Part shown: positions 18,838 through 27,752 of the stretch, piece by piece
How the letters are laid out: the number at the start of each line of letters is the position of its first letter
Numbering within the stretch: position 1 is the stretch's first letter
Origin: Wenzhouxiangellaceae bacterium
Lineage (GTDB): Bacteria > Pseudomonadota > Gammaproteobacteria > Xanthomonadales > Wenzhouxiangellaceae
Direction: 5' to 3'
Assembly: GCA_028289455.1 (NCBI GenBank)
Contig: JANQPN010000006.1
Location: forward strand, 62,001 to 126,000
DNA length: 64,000 bases
Position numbers and translations under genes: made by a program
Notes under the pieces: model-generated
What the model was told of the DNA's origin: nothing
What the model saw: only the letters and a program-made list of their open reading frames with translations
Database searches by the model: none

Positions 18838-19773
18838 TCAGTGCGGGGTATCGGATTCAGTAATTATCGAGGCAAATCGCTGCTGCAGATAATCAGTATT
18901 CTCGCCCTGATGGCGTAGTGATTCAGCAGCAGCTCCGGCCAGATGAGCCAGTGCAGCCACACGACCCTGACCCAGCAGTAATGTGTCCGGCATGAATTTT
19001 GCAATCGGATCCTGATATGCATCGGTAACCGGAATAATTGACCAGCCTGATGCCTTAAGTGCTGTAACAAGACTGTTCAGATAAAGCGCAGCGATATCAT
19101 TCTCATGTAACAGCAATACATGTGCAGGCGTTCGATCCAGCCAGCGGCAGGCCATGTTGTGATAGTGCTCGGCTGCGCCGACAATGACTTCTGCGTATAA
19201 CTGACTGAGTTTGCTGTGATCAATACCCAGGCCGGCGGCAGTGGCTTCACGCAGCAGTCTGTCAAGGTAGAAATCAAAATTATCGATGGTGACATATCCC
19301 TGGCGGTATCCCAGGTTGTTGAGCCCTATGCGGATTTGATCACGCTGTTGAGCGCTTATGCCTTCGTTCAGATATGGAAATCTGAACAGCGGCATGAAGG
19401 TTGGATATTTTGACAACGCCCGATGAGCTTTTTTGACGTCCTGTAAAAAGGCCTGTGTCGATACCCGGTGTAGATTGATATGCGAGTGTGTGTGGTTGGC
19501 AATGACATGCCCGGCCGCGGCATAAGCCGACAGCCGCCGATCGCCGGCTTCATCAAGCCGCTCTGAAACAGCAAAAAAGCCCGCCTGCCTGACACCGGCC
19601 TGTTGCAAAGCGCTGATGATTCGCTGCGTGCGTTGTTCACCGGTAAAGATTCCCGTATCGATAGTCGGCGCATCATCAAACGTCAGTGCCAATCGTTTAT
19701 CGTTGCATTTCTGTGCAGATGCAGCCGGTGAGAGATGCATCAGCAGCAATACAATAATCAGTGTCAAACGCAT
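18838..19773 (-). CDS. Secreted polysaccharide deacetylase (NodB homology domain)
   Basis: A 311-residue protein with a signal peptide (cut near ASAQ, residue 21). NodB motif 1 is TFDDAP (Asp33, Asp34) and motif 2 is HTHSH (His94, His98), the metal-binding residues of carbohydrate esterase family 4. FRFPY is motif 3. The C-terminal half is longer than in small NodB proteins and includes HVLLLHEND, a motif seen in a subgroup with a C-terminal helical extension. The family removes N-acetyl groups from peptidoglycan or other aminosugar polymers; the substrate here is not known. Confidence 0.87.
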   Translation of the reverse strand: MRLTLIIVLLLMHLSPAASAQKCNDKRLALTFDDAPTIDTGIFTGEQRTQRIISALQQAGVRQAGFFAVSERLDEAGDRRLSAYAAAGHVIANHTHSHINLHRVSTQAFLQDVKKAHRALSKYPTFMPLFRFPYLNEGISAQQRDQIRIGLNNLGYRQGYVTIDNFDFYLDRLLREATAAGLGIDHSKLSQLYAEVIVGAAEHYHNMACRWLDRTPAHVLLLHENDIAALYLNSLVTALKASGWSIIPVTDAYQDPIAKFMPDTLLLGQGRVAALAHLAGAAAESLRHQGENTDYLQQRFASIITESDTPH

Positions 19774-19810
19774 TACTCAATTTCCTCAAAAATATTCAAT
19801 TACCGGAGCA

Positions 19811-20692
19811 CTAGAGTTTTTCCAGCAGAAAATCGAGCCAAGCGCGCACTTTCAGAGGAACACCGCGGCGGCTCGGGTAGACTGCATAATAGCTGAACGC
19901 AGGGGTGCGCCAGTCAGTCAGGACTTCCTGCAGCAGTCCCTGGCGCAGTTCATTGACAGCCAGATAGTCGGGCATCTTGGCAATGCCGACTCCATCCACT
20001 GCAAGCCGTTTTATTACGGCAAAGTCATTAACCGTAGCAAAAGCCTGAAAAGCAATGGTCTCCTGGTGATTGTCGGAATTGACCAAAGTCCATTGATGCG
20101 GACTGATGGTATCGCTCATGATCAGTAAACGGTGGCTAAGCAGATCGGTGACCTCAACAGGTACACCTTGCTGTTGCAGATAGTCAGGAGATGCATAGAG
20201 TTTTCCAAAAGCGCTGCCTAGGTGCTTGCTGATCAGACTCGAATCATCCAAGTGTCCAACTCTGATCACCATGTCATATCCTTCAGCGATAAGGTCAACC
20301 CTGCGGTTGGTCAGATTCAGCTCGATCTGCACGTCCGGGTATCGATTGATGAATTCGCCGATAAGTGGAGCCACCAGTTGTTGACCCATGGTGACGGATG
20401 CCCCAATGCGTAGAATCCCCCGGGGTTTTTCCAGCATGCTGCTGACCGATGCCGACGCATTGTGCACTTCTTCGGCAACGCGCCGGCAATGTTGAAAATA
20501 GATTCTGCCGGCTTCAGTCAGGTGCACTGCACGGGTGGTACGCTGCAACAACCGGATTCCCAGCTCGCTTTCCAGTTGGCTCAAGCGCCGGCTGACGGTG
20601 GATTTCGGCATATGCAAAGCCCTGGCTGCACTGGAAATACCGCCGAGCTCGGCTACCTTTGCGAAGATCAGCATGTTATTCAGATTCTGCAT
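19811..20692 (-). CDS. LysR-type transcriptional regulator
   Basis: A 293-residue protein with the classical LysR helix-turn-helix at 5-65 (FAKVAELGGISSAARALHMPKSTVSRRLSQLE, LLQRTTR) and a periplasmic-binding-like effector domain at 90-290. It resembles the group of repressors that control divergent quinone or flavin reductase genes. It is divergent from the FMN reductase at 20804, and the space between them carries two copies of TTCCATATAT, so it likely controls that gene and itself. Confidence 0.93.
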   Translation of the reverse strand: MQNLNNMLIFAKVAELGGISSAARALHMPKSTVSRRLSQLESELGIRLLQRTTRAVHLTEAGRIYFQHCRRVAEEVHNASASVSSMLEKPRGILRIGASVTMGQQLVAPLIGEFINRYPDVQIELNLTNRRVDLIAEGYDMVIRVGHLDDSSLISKHLGSAFGKLYASPDYLQQQGVPVEVTDLLSHRLLIMSDTISPHQWTLVNSDNHQETIAFQAFATVNDFAVIKRLAVDGVGIAKMPDYLAVNELRQGLLQEVLTDWRTPAFSYYAVYPSRRGVPLKVRAWLDFLLEKL

Positions 20693-20697
20693 TTATT

Positions 20698-20729
20698 GTT
20701 CCATATATAGAACATAAAATTCCATATAT
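20698..20729. promoter_or_regulatory. Probable LysR operator: palindrome plus direct repeat
   Basis: GTTCCATATATAGAAC (20698-20713) is a palindrome with a single mismatch. Its TTCCATATAT core is repeated at 20720-20729, 21 bases (two helical turns) further on. This is what a LysR recognition site plus activation site looks like. It abuts the lysR start codon, so autorepression is also likely. Confidence 0.6.
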
Positions 20730-20803
20730 GTTATCTAGTATGAGTTTTCGGAACAGTTGATAATATAACTGATGACTCAACCAGGTGTCTGCAGGAGATC
20801 ATG

Positions 20804-21376
20804 ATGACACAACTGATAGGTATTGCAGGAAGTTTGCGCCAGGGCTCTTTTAACCGGGCGTTATTGAGACAGGCAGGTGCTGTTATGCCGGCCGGGTCGA
20901 CGCTTGAAATCTTGGCTATTGACGAAATACCACTGTACAACGGAGATTTGGAGCAGACTGAGGGCATTCCACCAGCAGTTGCCGCTATCCAGACTGCACT
21001 AGGCGAAGCGGATGGTCTGGTTTTGGCAACCCCCGAATATAACGCCGGTATTCCAGGGGTGTTGAAAAATGCAGTTGACTGGCTGTCAAGGCCAACCAGA
21101 GATAATCAGCGCATATTACATGGCATACCGGTGGCTCTACTGGGCGCTACGCCTGGCGGGTTCGGCACGGCCGCTGCACAAAGTGCCTGGCTGCCGGTGT
21201 TACGGGCTTTACGCATGCCGCTGTGGATTGATCAGGGTGCTTTACAGGTTTCCAGGGCACATCAGTTTTTTACTGATGGGGAGCTGACCGATGAAAAATA
21301 CCAGAACCTGCTGACCGGTTATATGGCGGGTTTTGTCAATTTTCTGCGTGCCCGGCATTCACAACAGGAGGTTTAA
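20804..21376 (+). CDS. NADPH-dependent FMN reductase family protein (ChrR/azoreductase-like)
   Basis: A 190-residue flavodoxin-like protein. The phosphate loop GSLRQGSFNRALLR and the TPEYNAGIPGVLKNAVDWLSRP segment are signatures of the NADPH-dependent FMN reductase / chromate-quinone reductase family. It reduces quinones, azo dyes or chromate with NAD(P)H. ATG 20804 is preferred over ATG 20801 because GGAG at 20794-20797 is then six bases upstream. It is followed directly by a VOC protein and is divergent from LysR. Confidence 0.9.
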   Translation: MTQLIGIAGSLRQGSFNRALLRQAGAVMPAGSTLEILAIDEIPLYNGDLEQTEGIPPAVAAIQTALGEADGLVLATPEYNAGIPGVLKNAVDWLSRPTRDNQRILHGIPVALLGATPGGFGTAAAQSAWLPVLRALRMPLWIDQGALQVSRAHQFFTDGELTDEKYQNLLTGYMAGFVNFLRARHSQQEV

Positions 21377-21377
21377 G

Positions 21378-21821
21378 ATGCTGCCGATAGAAAAAGTTGA
21401 TCATGTGGGTATCCGGGTTGCTGATAAAACCCGTTCTATTGCATTTTATAAACTGCTGGGCTTCCAGCTGGTTTCCGATATTGGGTTCGAGCATGGTCAT
21501 CCGGTCATCATGCAGCATGGCAGTGGTGTGGTGATCAACCTGCTTGGACCTGCCAATGTAAATTCAGGCACCAATATTTTGATGGATGTCGATGAAAAGC
21601 ACCCGGGCATCACCCATGTGTCATTTAAAATCGCCTCAATGGCAGAGACCAAAGGCGTGCTGAATCAGATGGGTATCAGGTTGACCGGTGAGTTCAGCTT
21701 TAAGGATATGCATGCGATATTTATCCGTGATCCGGACAGAAATGTGATTGAATTGGATGCATATGCAGGTGATCAGCCGGCAACACGCCAGTCAACCGGT
21801 GGTTATGACGCACATCCATAA
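21378..21821 (+). CDS. VOC (glyoxalase/dioxygenase) superfamily protein
   Basis: A 147-residue protein with one or two beta-alpha-beta-beta-beta modules: VDHVGIRVADKTRSIAFYKLLGF, then DMHAIFIRDPDRNVIELDAY. His at VDH, Glu in IELD and internal His are candidate metal ligands. Start ATG 21378 is chosen because GGAGG (21367-21371) precedes it; the reading frame is open further upstream, but that part overlaps the reductase gene. It begins two bases after the FMN reductase stop (21376), which indicates co-transcription. Substrate unknown; detoxification of electrophiles with the reductase is inferred. Confidence 0.85.
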   Translation: MLPIEKVDHVGIRVADKTRSIAFYKLLGFQLVSDIGFEHGHPVIMQHGSGVVINLLGPANVNSGTNILMDVDEKHPGITHVSFKIASMAETKGVLNQMGIRLTGEFSFKDMHAIFIRDPDRNVIELDAYAGDQPATRQSTGGYDAHP

Positions 21822-22024
21822 TGAAACAATATACAAACCGGGCTTGAGTAATGTTTTGCATACGCTTGCCAGTTATCCAATCATATAAATTTGATTAGGG
21901 GCACTTGTGATAGCGAGTACTGGATGCTGGAAAATTAATTGAGATTAATGCGATACCTTGCGTTTATACGCGAAAAAGGAGCTGTCAGACAGGGGACTGC
22001 ATGTGAGAAGTATCAGCGCAGCAA

Positions 22025-22336
22025 TTATTGATTGCGTGCGTCAAGTATTGCAGTAATCAGGTCTTCCGGAACATCCTCGGGCAAAGATTCATCGTCGGCT
22101 GAAAACATCGCCTGTCCCAGTTCAATGGTACGCTGGTAGGCCGCCAGGTATTCACGGCATTCGCGGCAGACACGTAAATGCAACTCAAACACTTTGCACT
22201 GTCTGGCCGGTAAACTGCCTTCCAGATAACTGAATACAAATTCTTCAAACTGGTGACACGTGATCATGCCGTGCATATGCTTGAGCATGAAGCCTTTTAG
22301 CCATTTTCTGATACTGAATTTATGTCGATGAGCCAT
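22025..22336 (-). CDS. Zinc-finger (zf-HC2) anti-sigma factor
   Basis: A 103-residue protein. CHQFEEFVFSYLEG.L and HLRVCREC make the H-x3-C-x2-C zinc-binding anti-sigma pattern. No transmembrane helix is visible, so it is a soluble anti-sigma. ATG 22336 is chosen because GAGGAGG lies just upstream and the start follows the sigma factor stop by one base (TGATATG). It likely holds the preceding ECF sigma factor inactive until a signal, possibly oxidation of the zinc-binding cysteines. Confidence 0.83.
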   Translation of the reverse strand: MAHRHKFSIRKWLKGFMLKHMHGMITCHQFEEFVFSYLEGSLPARQCKVFELHLRVCRECREYLAAYQRTIELGQAMFSADDESLPEDVPEDLITAILDARNQ

Positions 22337-22337
22337 A

Positions 22338-22940
22338 TCAGCGCACCTCCTCACGAAGTATCGGTTCAAGCAGTTTCTTTAATGCAGCCCGTGCCCGATG
22401 CAGACGCACCTTGACGTTGGTTTCGGAAATTTCCAGCAATTCCGCGACCTCTGCGGTTGCATACTCCTCGATATCGCGTAATTGCAGAATGATCCGGTAA
22501 CTGTCCGGCAGGCTGTTGATTTTTTGTATTACCAGCAGCCGCAGGCGTTCGTTATGCAACACTGTTTCTGTATCGACCAGCTGGGTCCATGGCGGTTCAA
22601 TACGGCAGCCCATTTGATTGAATTCAGGCAGGTGCTCATCAATTGACTGTTCGCCCAGGCGCTTTAACCGGCGCAGTTTCATCAGTGAAGCGTTAACAGT
22701 AATGCGGTGCAGCCAGGTCTTCAGGCTGGAGCGTCCCTCAAAGTTTTCCAGCCCGCGAAAAGCAGCAATAAAGGCGTCCTGAACAGCATCTTCAGCAAGT
22801 GCATGGTCAATCAGAATGCGCTTGGCCAGTGCCAGCATCCAGCCGATATTTTCACGAACCAAATGCTCGGCATCGCGGACATCATCCAGGCGGTCGTCTT
22901 TTGCAATGTCTGATGATGGCTTCACAGTTTGATCAGGCAC
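22338..22940 (-). CDS. ECF (sigma-70 family) RNA polymerase sigma factor
   Basis: A 200-residue protein. Region 2 lies at 35-100 (AEDAVQDAFIAAFRGLENFEGRSSLKTWLHRI) and region 4 at 135-195 (LPDSYRIILQLRDIEEYATAEVAELLEISETNVKVRLHRAR). It directs RNA polymerase to a small regulon, typically an envelope or oxidative stress one. Its start is a GTG without a clear ribosome-binding site, so the N-terminus is uncertain. Coupled to the zinc-finger anti-sigma gene immediately downstream. Confidence 0.93.
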   Translation of the reverse strand: MPDQTVKPSSDIAKDDRLDDVRDAEHLVRENIGWMLALAKRILIDHALAEDAVQDAFIAAFRGLENFEGRSSLKTWLHRITVNASLMKLRRLKRLGEQSIDEHLPEFNQMGCRIEPPWTQLVDTETVLHNERLRLLVIQKINSLPDSYRIILQLRDIEEYATAEVAELLEISETNVKVRLHRARAALKKLLEPILREEVR

Positions 22941-23204
22941 TCGAAAGTGTTCAGGTGGTTGGTGGCCGGCATGCAGTGACAGGGGGAACCGAGGTTAGCA
23001 TGATTTTTTCAGAATATCGCTATTTTGCTGTAACCAATTTTCTCAAACCATCATCTACAGTTTTCAAATCAGCCTGAGCGGCAAAGGTCGCAGCTGTTAT
23101 CGTTCGCCGGACAGGTATACAGTAATTAAACAGTCAGGCCAACGGCAATAAAAATGATCCAGTGATCAGATGCCGTTGAAAGTTGAATTGTTTTGGAGTT
23201 GAGG

Positions 23205-24485
23205 ATGGATCTTATAACCATAGCCATAATCGCCTCAGGCCTGTTAGTGTACTCGCTGGTTTCCGGCAGGCTGCAGGGAACAGTTATCACCGCGCCCCTG
23301 GTATTTATCCTGTTTGGTTTTGCAACCGATGGCCTGGGTGTTCTCAAACTTGATATCAGCCACTCTGTCATTCACCTGATTGCTGAATTGACACTAATAC
23401 TGGTGCTGTTTACCGACGCTGCCAGAATTGATCTGAGTCGAATACGCAGAAACCATAATCTGCCGGTGCGGATGCTGGCCATTGGCCTGCCCTTGAGCAT
23501 ATTGGCAGGAACAATGGCAGCGGCAGCATTGTTCCCGGATTTTTTATTTTGGGAAGCAGCATTGCTGGCTGCGCTGCTGGCACCTACTGATGCGGCCTTG
23601 GGTCAGTCTGTGGTATCAGCACAGTCTGTCCCGGTTCGCATCCGCCAGACTATTAACGTGGAAAGCGGCCTGAACGATGGTATTGCTCTGCCGGCTGTTT
23701 TGTTGTTTGCAGCTTTAGCCGGTGCTGAAGGCGCTGGTGAAACGTCAGACTGGATTCAGTTTGGCCTGCTGCAGATTACTCTGGGCCCGTTGGTTGGAAT
23801 AGCCATCGGCTATGCGGGCGCCCGGTTGCTGGATACGGCTGCCGCCAGCGGCTGGGCGGGCACAACTTTTCAGGGTATAGGCATTTTGATGATCGCTATA
23901 CTGACTTTTGCCGCAGCTGAGTTGATTGGCGGTAACGGATTTATCGCAGCGTTCATCGGCGGCATGGTATTCGGCAACAGCATCAGGCATCACTGCGCCT
24001 TTTTATTCGAGTTCATGGAAACCGAGGGGCAGTTACTGATGCTGATCACTTTCCTGATATTTGGAGCGGTACTGCTGCCGGAAGGTATTGAGCATCTTAA
24101 TCCGATGATTGGACTGTATGCTTTATTAAGTCTGACGGTGATCAGGATGATTCCGGTAATCATTTCACTGCTGGGGGCAGGCGTCCGTTTACCCACACAA
24201 TTATTCCTGGGCTGGTTCGGGCCGCGAGGACTGGCATCCATTTTATTTGTACTGCTGATACTCGAAAAGTCAGCAGTGCCGCATCTCAATGAGCTGCTCT
24301 CCATCACTGTAATAACGGTTGCACTAAGTGCATTGCTGCACGGTGTGACGGCTGCGCCCTTATCCGGATTGTATGGCCGGCTGGCAGCCGGCATGGGTGA
24401 ATGCGAAGAAAACCAGCCGGTAACTGAGATGCCATTACGCGAAGGCCATATTGACAAACAAAGCAAATCTATAGGATCGGAATGA
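23205..24485 (+). CDS. CPA1/NhaP-type cation:proton antiporter
   Basis: A 426-residue protein with about 12 hydrophobic helices. It contains LAPTDAALGQSVV and NVESGLNDGIALP, the paired Asp-containing membrane motifs of sodium(potassium)/proton exchangers. The inner membrane protein trades sodium or potassium for protons. ATG 23205 was chosen because GGAG (23195-23198) lies six bases before it. Its stop overlaps the next gene (ATGA), so translation is coupled to the Rieske-GltS protein, an unusual partner. Confidence 0.9.
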   Translation: MDLITIAIIASGLLVYSLVSGRLQGTVITAPLVFILFGFATDGLGVLKLDISHSVIHLIAELTLILVLFTDAARIDLSRIRRNHNLPVRMLAIGLPLSILAGTMAAAALFPDFLFWEAALLAALLAPTDAALGQSVVSAQSVPVRIRQTINVESGLNDGIALPAVLLFAALAGAEGAGETSDWIQFGLLQITLGPLVGIAIGYAGARLLDTAAASGWAGTTFQGIGILMIAILTFAAAELIGGNGFIAAFIGGMVFGNSIRHHCAFLFEFMETEGQLLMLITFLIFGAVLLPEGIEHLNPMIGLYALLSLTVIRMIPVIISLLGAGVRLPTQLFLGWFGPRGLASILFVLLILEKSAVPHLNELLSITVITVALSALLHGVTAAPLSGLYGRLAAGMGECEENQPVTEMPLREGHIDKQSKSIGSE

Positions 24486-26098
24486 ATAAAATTGCAGTAA
24501 AGAATTGGGATGAACTGGAAGACAGAATACCGGCGCATGCACTGGTTGCCGGTGTGGATCTGGTGATTATCCGGTTTGATGAAGATGTCAGTGTGCTGTA
24601 CGGGCGTTGTGCGCACCGTGGCGCTTTGATGTCAGATGGTCATGTTGACGGTGATAATCTGATCTGCGGCGTGCATGGCTGGGATTACCGGCTGGATACC
24701 GGCGTCAGCGAATATAACAACAGCGAAATACTGCATAAGTTTTATGCCTGCGTGGAAGACGGCCAGGTTTTTGTCAATGAAGAGGAAATTGCTGCCTGGG
24801 CCCGTAAGCACCCACAGCCATATCAGCGAAACAGCTATCAGGGGGCTTATCAGGATCCAGTGGGTACCGTTGATGAACCCTACGTGAAGTACATTCGCAA
24901 ACTGGCTGATGAAGGCCTCAGTAAAATGGGCCACCATGGACCGGCAGCAGCCATGGGGGTGCCGCGCGATACGCTGCCGAAGTGGGATGATCTGCAGTTT
25001 GTTGTCGGTCAGTTGCATAAACTCCCGTTACTGGATGAAGAAGAAGTGGGCACGAATATAGTGATTGGTCCGAACGCAAAGAAACCACTTCATTTGAAAA
25101 TTCCGCTGTTTGTTTCCGATATGAGCTTTGGCGCCCTTTCCGAAGAAGCGAAAGTGGCGCTATCCAAAGGTGCGGAACTGGCGGGAACCGGTATATGTTC
25201 AGGAGAGGGCGGCATGCTGCCGGACGAACAGGCGGCCAATTCACGCTATTTTTATGAATTGGCTTCTGCCCGGTTTGGCTTTTCCTGGGACAAGATTCTG
25301 CGTACTCAAGCCTTTCACTTCAAAGGCGGGCAGGGCGCTAAAACCGGTACCGGCGGGCATTTGCCCGGCAACAAGGTTAAAGGAAAAATAGCTCAGGTAC
25401 GAGAGTTGCCGGAAGGCCAGGCGGCAATTTCACCAGCGCGCTTCCCTGACTGGACCAGTATCAGTCAGTTCAGGGATTTTGCTGCAGAGGTGCGCGAGCG
25501 TACCGGTGGTATCCCTGTCGGTTTTAAATTATCAGCTCAACATATAGAAAAAGATATTGATGCCGCGCTGGAAATTGGCGTCGATTACATTATTCTCGAT
25601 GGCCGGGGTGGCGGAACAGGGGCTGCGCCACTGATTTTCAGAGACAATATTTCCGTGCCTACCATACCCGCGCTGGCCAGAGCCAGAAGACACCTGGACC
25701 GGAGTGAAGCTGCCGGTGTGACATTAATCACAACCGGAGGGCTGAGACAGCCGGCTGACTTTGCCAAAGCTATGGCATTGGGGGCTGATGGCGTTGCAGT
25801 CTCCAATGCTGCACTCCAGGCTATCGGGTGTCTGGGAATGCGGGCCTGCCACACCAATAATTGCCCGGTAGGCATTGCCACACAGAAACCGCATTTAAGG
25901 GACCGTCTGCCGGTGGATATTGCCGCAGAGCGGCTGGCAAGATTTTTTTCCGCCTCAGTTGAGTTAATGACAGTATTGGCCCGTGCTGCCGGACATCGGC
26001 ACCTGAGCGATTTCAGCATTAACGATTTGACCACATTCAAGACAGATATGGCGCATCTGGCAGGAGTTGCCTATGGCGGTGTATCTACAATGGAGTAA
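24482..26098 (+). CDS. Rieske ferredoxin domain fused to glutamate synthase-like FMN domain
   Basis: A 538-residue protein. Residues 1-105 are a Rieske [2Fe-2S] domain: Cys43-x-His45 and Cys62-x2-His65. Residues 150-535 are the FMN-binding central domain of the large glutamate synthase subunit (PLFVSDMSFGALSEEAK, EGGMLPDE, KFGGQGAK-like, then the ACHTNNCPVGIATQ iron-sulfur cysteines). The amidotransferase and C-terminal beta-helix domains are absent. Similar short GltB-like proteins exist in many bacteria with unclear roles. It starts at ATG 24482 overlapping the antiporter stop and is followed three bases later by a DUF5996 gene. Activity is unproven: oxidoreductase with FMN and Fe-S centres is as far as I would go. 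Confidence 0.88.
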   Translation: MNKIAVKNWDELEDRIPAHALVAGVDLVIIRFDEDVSVLYGRCAHRGALMSDGHVDGDNLICGVHGWDYRLDTGVSEYNNSEILHKFYACVEDGQVFVNEEEIAAWARKHPQPYQRNSYQGAYQDPVGTVDEPYVKYIRKLADEGLSKMGHHGPAAAMGVPRDTLPKWDDLQFVVGQLHKLPLLDEEEVGTNIVIGPNAKKPLHLKIPLFVSDMSFGALSEEAKVALSKGAELAGTGICSGEGGMLPDEQAANSRYFYELASARFGFSWDKILRTQAFHFKGGQGAKTGTGGHLPGNKVKGKIAQVRELPEGQAAISPARFPDWTSISQFRDFAAEVRERTGGIPVGFKLSAQHIEKDIDAALEIGVDYIILDGRGGGTGAAPLIFRDNISVPTIPALARARRHLDRSEAAGVTLITTGGLRQPADFAKAMALGADGVAVSNAALQAIGCLGMRACHTNNCPVGIATQKPHLRDRLPVDIAAERLARFFSASVELMTVLARAAGHRHLSDFSINDLTTFKTDMAHLAGVAYGGVSTME

Positions 26099-26101
26099 CT
26101 G

Positions 26102-26944
26102 ATGTCTGCAAATCAATTCCCCAAACTTGATCCGGTATCAATAGAGTCAACACGGGATGCACTGCACAGCTATGCCGGGATTCTGGGTAACTGGCTGAAA
26201 ACCTGCCGGCCGAAACGTAAACATTGGTGGCACGCCAGTTTGCGTCCGTCTTTGAACGGTTTAACCACAGGTGTTGTGCATGCCGACCTGGATTTTGAAA
26301 TGGAGCTGGATTTCAGTCGCAGCAGCTTGAATGTTCGCACTGCATATGGCGGGCAGTTGACAGAAGCATTACATGGTCAAACGGCATTGCAGCTGGCTAC
26401 GCAGGTACGCGATTTTCTGATTTCATCAGGCGTTGACGAGCAGTTTGTTCCGAATGCCGCAGCTTATTCGGATGCTGAGTTCCCCGGTTATTCGGCAACG
26501 CATGCAATTGACCTTGGGCGGGCGTTGAATGCTGTGTCAGCTGCATTGCAATTGTTCAGAGCCGGGATTAAACAGGAAACCAGCCCGATACAGCTTTGGC
26601 CTCACCATTTTGATCTGTCCATGTTGTGGCTGCCGGGCGGGAAAATACCCGGTCAGGACCCGGAAGATGAAGAATACTCGGATCAGCAGATGAATTTCGG
26701 CTTTACCTTTGGTGATGCCGGTATCCCTGAACCTTATTTTTATATCACGGCCTACCCTCTGCCTGATGGATTGCCGGAAGTGATCTTGCCCAAGGGTACT
26801 GTGTGGCAGTCGGAAGGTTTTAACGGAGCTGTCCTGAGATATCGGGAACTGCTTTTGAACAATGCGCCGGATGCTTATCTGCTAGGACTTTGGAACCAGT
26901 TGTTGTCTGCAGGACGTAAGCATATGCCTGAGTTGGCGGCCTGA
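26102..26944 (+). CDS. DUF5996 family protein
   Basis: A 280-residue protein. HWWHASLRPSLNGLTTG, an LDFEMELDFSRSSL.V stretch, and the late WPHHFDLSMLW match the DUF5996 family as I know it (wide in bacteria, function unknown). It begins three bases after the preceding stop and so probably is in the same transcript as the antiporter and the Rieske-GltS protein. No signal peptide or membrane helix, so cytosolic. A Trp/His cluster (HWWH, HHFD) might form a ligand site. Confidence 0.7.
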   Translation: MSANQFPKLDPVSIESTRDALHSYAGILGNWLKTCRPKRKHWWHASLRPSLNGLTTGVVHADLDFEMELDFSRSSLNVRTAYGGQLTEALHGQTALQLATQVRDFLISSGVDEQFVPNAAAYSDAEFPGYSATHAIDLGRALNAVSAALQLFRAGIKQETSPIQLWPHHFDLSMLWLPGGKIPGQDPEDEEYSDQQMNFGFTFGDAGIPEPYFYITAYPLPDGLPEVILPKGTVWQSEGFNGAVLRYRELLLNNAPDAYLLGLWNQLLSAGRKHMPELAA

Positions 26945-27019
26945 AATAGCCTGAATAATGGATTGAATCCAATAACGACTCGATGTTGTTTACATGCTAA
27001 GTGAAAGGAGTACCGGCTG

Positions 27020-27700
27020 ATGGGTGCTGCGCTGTCTGTTTTTGTACTGATGAGTTTTTCTGTGTTTGTGATCAGAGTAGCTGCTGTAGCACTGCGATTA
27101 ACCGGGCTAAGTGAAGCCAGCGCCAGATTTCAGGCGCTGTCTGCTTTTTCAGGTACGGGCTTCACAACCAGTGAAGCTGAGATGATTGTTAATTATCCGG
27201 TGCGCCGCAGAATCATCAGCCTGTTGATGGTGATTGGCAATCTGGGGCTGGTAACCGTATTTGCTACCGTGGTGGTTTCACTGGTTGAAACCGAAGGTGA
27301 ATTTTCTGCAGTGATGCAGCAGCTGGCCTGGCTGCTGGCCGGGCTCGGTATACTCTGGTTTACCGTCTTGAATCCGGCTGCAGACCGTATGATGTGCTCG
27401 TTGATCAGTCGCTTTCTCAAAGCAAGAACCTTGCTTGGGGAACAGAGTTTCCAGCGGTTGCTGCAGGTCAGTGATGAATACAGTATTTGCGAGCACTGCA
27501 TAAACAAAGAATTGTTGGATGAAAACAACAAACTGCGTAAAGTCAGCCTGACTGAGCTGGACTTAACAGTACTGGGAATCAGATCGCAAGGTAAAACCCA
27601 TACCGCAGAAGAAGCGTTGGATATGGCAATCAGTGAGGGAGATACGTTGATAGTATTCGGGCGGGAATCACGGCACATGGCATTAAGCTGGAGCGTATAA
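27020..27700 (+). CDS. Membrane protein with K+-channel-like segment and C-terminal RCK_C (TrkA-C) domain
   Basis: A 226-residue protein. Hydrophobic helices lie near 1-28, 65-90 and 100-118. SAFSGTGFTTSEAE (41-54) resembles the pore/selectivity loop of TrkH/Ktr potassium transporters. The region RRRIISLLMVIGNLG also fits these. Residues 155-222 look like an RCK_C ligand-binding domain (LTELDLTVLGIRSQGK..A, ISEGDTLIVFGR). One pore loop only, so it is not a full transporter. Start ATG 27020 follows AAGGAG (27005-27010). It lies 75 bases after DUF5996; shared transport function with the antiporter upstream is inferred. Confidence 0.65.
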   Translation: MGAALSVFVLMSFSVFVIRVAAVALRLTGLSEASARFQALSAFSGTGFTTSEAEMIVNYPVRRRIISLLMVIGNLGLVTVFATVVVSLVETEGEFSAVMQQLAWLLAGLGILWFTVLNPAADRMMCSLISRFLKARTLLGEQSFQRLLQVSDEYSICEHCINKELLDENNKLRKVSLTELDLTVLGIRSQGKTHTAEEALDMAISEGDTLIVFGRESRHMALSWSV

Positions 27701-27752
27701 CAGTCCGGCAAACAGTAAGCAGATTACCGGTAGAGCCGGTTCGGGTAAGCCT

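Noticed and set aside
23990..24616. Minus-strand 208-codon ORF
   Set aside because: Covers the antiporter/Rieske-GltS junction in antisense; the overlap ATGA and Rieske motif support the plus-strand genes.
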